Below the pieces are notes generated by a model. The model did no database searches. It was not told the origin of the DNA and saw only the letters and a list, made by a program, of their open reading frames with translations. Position numbers and translations under genes: made by a program. Of a stretch of 5,816 nucleotides of DNA, positions 5,493 through 5,816 are shown one piece after another (within the stretch, counting starts at the first letter, position 1; each line of letters starts with the position of its first letter). Source of the stretch: Verrucomicrobiota bacterium. Lineage in GTDB: Bacteria; Verrucomicrobiota; Verrucomicrobiia; Limisphaerales; JADLHS01. The stretch covers positions 1-5,816 of the forward strand of contig JANYBF010000049.1 of NCBI GenBank assembly GCA_025360895.1. Reading direction: 5' to 3'.

Positions 5493-5816
5493 TCACGCGC
5501 CTTCAAGTTTTACCCGCCGCTGCCAGAGGTCAAAGTGATATAGCGCCACAACGACCAGCGAGTGGTCAATCCGGCCTTCCGCCACGAGGCGAGGAATCTC
5601 CGCCACCGGCACGAGGCGCGTGATCAGGTCTTCGCCGTGATCAAACTCAACGGGGTGAACGCAGCGGCAATTCTCCACCAGCACCGTGTAGCAGGTGTTG
5701 CTCATGATGGCCGGGTTCGGAAGAATCTGGCCGAGCAACCGCGCGTTTTCGCCCGCGTAACCGGTTTCCTCGCGCAACTCGCGCGCGCCCGCCGCCACCG
5801 GCGACGCATCCTGCCG
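5493..5816 (-). CDS. NUDIX hydrolase, ADP-ribose pyrophosphatase type (partial, N-terminus off window)
   Basis: The frame is open from the right edge to TGA (5495-5493) and gives 107 residues. It contains the second half of the NUDIX box, RELREETGY (residues 12-20 of the visible part), whose Glu residues bind the catalytic magnesium. The Gly and first Glu of the box lie outside the window. The C-terminal part (GQILPNPAIMSNTCYTVLVE, then HGEDLITRLVPVAEIPRLV, then ending ALYHFDLWQ) has the spacing of ADPR-pyrophosphatase-like NUDIX proteins, which cleave ADP-ribose or related nucleoside diphosphate derivatives to AMP and a phosphorylated sugar in the cytoplasm. Substrate is inferred from family likeness only. 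It is the upstream gene of a likely two-gene unit with the lipoprotein gene, 35 bases downstream of its stop, or overlapping by 4 bases if the GTG start is used. Confidence 0.9.
   Translation of the reverse strand, partial: RQDASPVAAGARELREETGYAGENARLLGQILPNPAIMSNTCYTVLVENCRCVHPVEFDHGEDLITRLVPVAEIPRLVAEGRIDHSLVVVALYHFDLWQRRVKLEGA

Overview
The window looks like a piece of a Verrucomicrobiota genome, probably from the Pedosphaera/Limisphaerales side. That placement is an inference from three gene types: a zinc-ribbon bactofilin next to a plain bactofilin, a very long TPR/FG-GAP/CRTAC1-type secreted protein, and the tail of a repetitive surface protein ending in an FTD...FCYRLKV-like motif. No rRNA, tRNA, CRISPR array, transposase or phage gene was seen.

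Layout from left to right. Positions 1-321 (minus) hold the N-terminal part of a protein with two CxxC...CxxC zinc ribbons, cut by the window edge and probably a bactofilin-type protein. Positions 359-772 (minus) are a complete small bactofilin, 37 bases upstream of the first gene in the same direction, so the two form a likely cytoskeletal operon. Positions 773-1145 are a 373-base gene-free stretch with a possible promoter for the operon and two hairpin regions. Positions 1146-4478 (minus) are a single 1110-residue membrane-anchored or exported protein: TPR array, seven-repeat FG-GAP propeller, UnbV/ASPIC-like segment, and a large C-terminal region found in long CRTAC1-type proteins.

At about 4531-4916 two gene remnants meet head to head. 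The minus-strand remnant (4531 to about 4630) is only the last ~30 residues of a secreted or surface protein. The plus-strand remnant (about 4624 to 4916) is only the last ~97 residues of an HMGL-like aldolase. Each loses recognisable coding at the same point, about 4620-4635, so this is either a deletion or rearrangement scar or an assembly chimera. It is the most noteworthy signal in the window.

Positions 5035-5457 (minus) encode a small, AT-richer lipoprotein of unknown function. It lies directly downstream of, and is probably co-transcribed with, a NUDIX hydrolase of the ADP-ribose pyrophosphatase type (5493-5816, minus), whose N-terminus is outside the window. I found no convincing undescribed multi-gene system. 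The best leads are the truncation junction, the zinc-ribbon/bactofilin pair and the uncharacterised C-terminal half of the long propeller protein.
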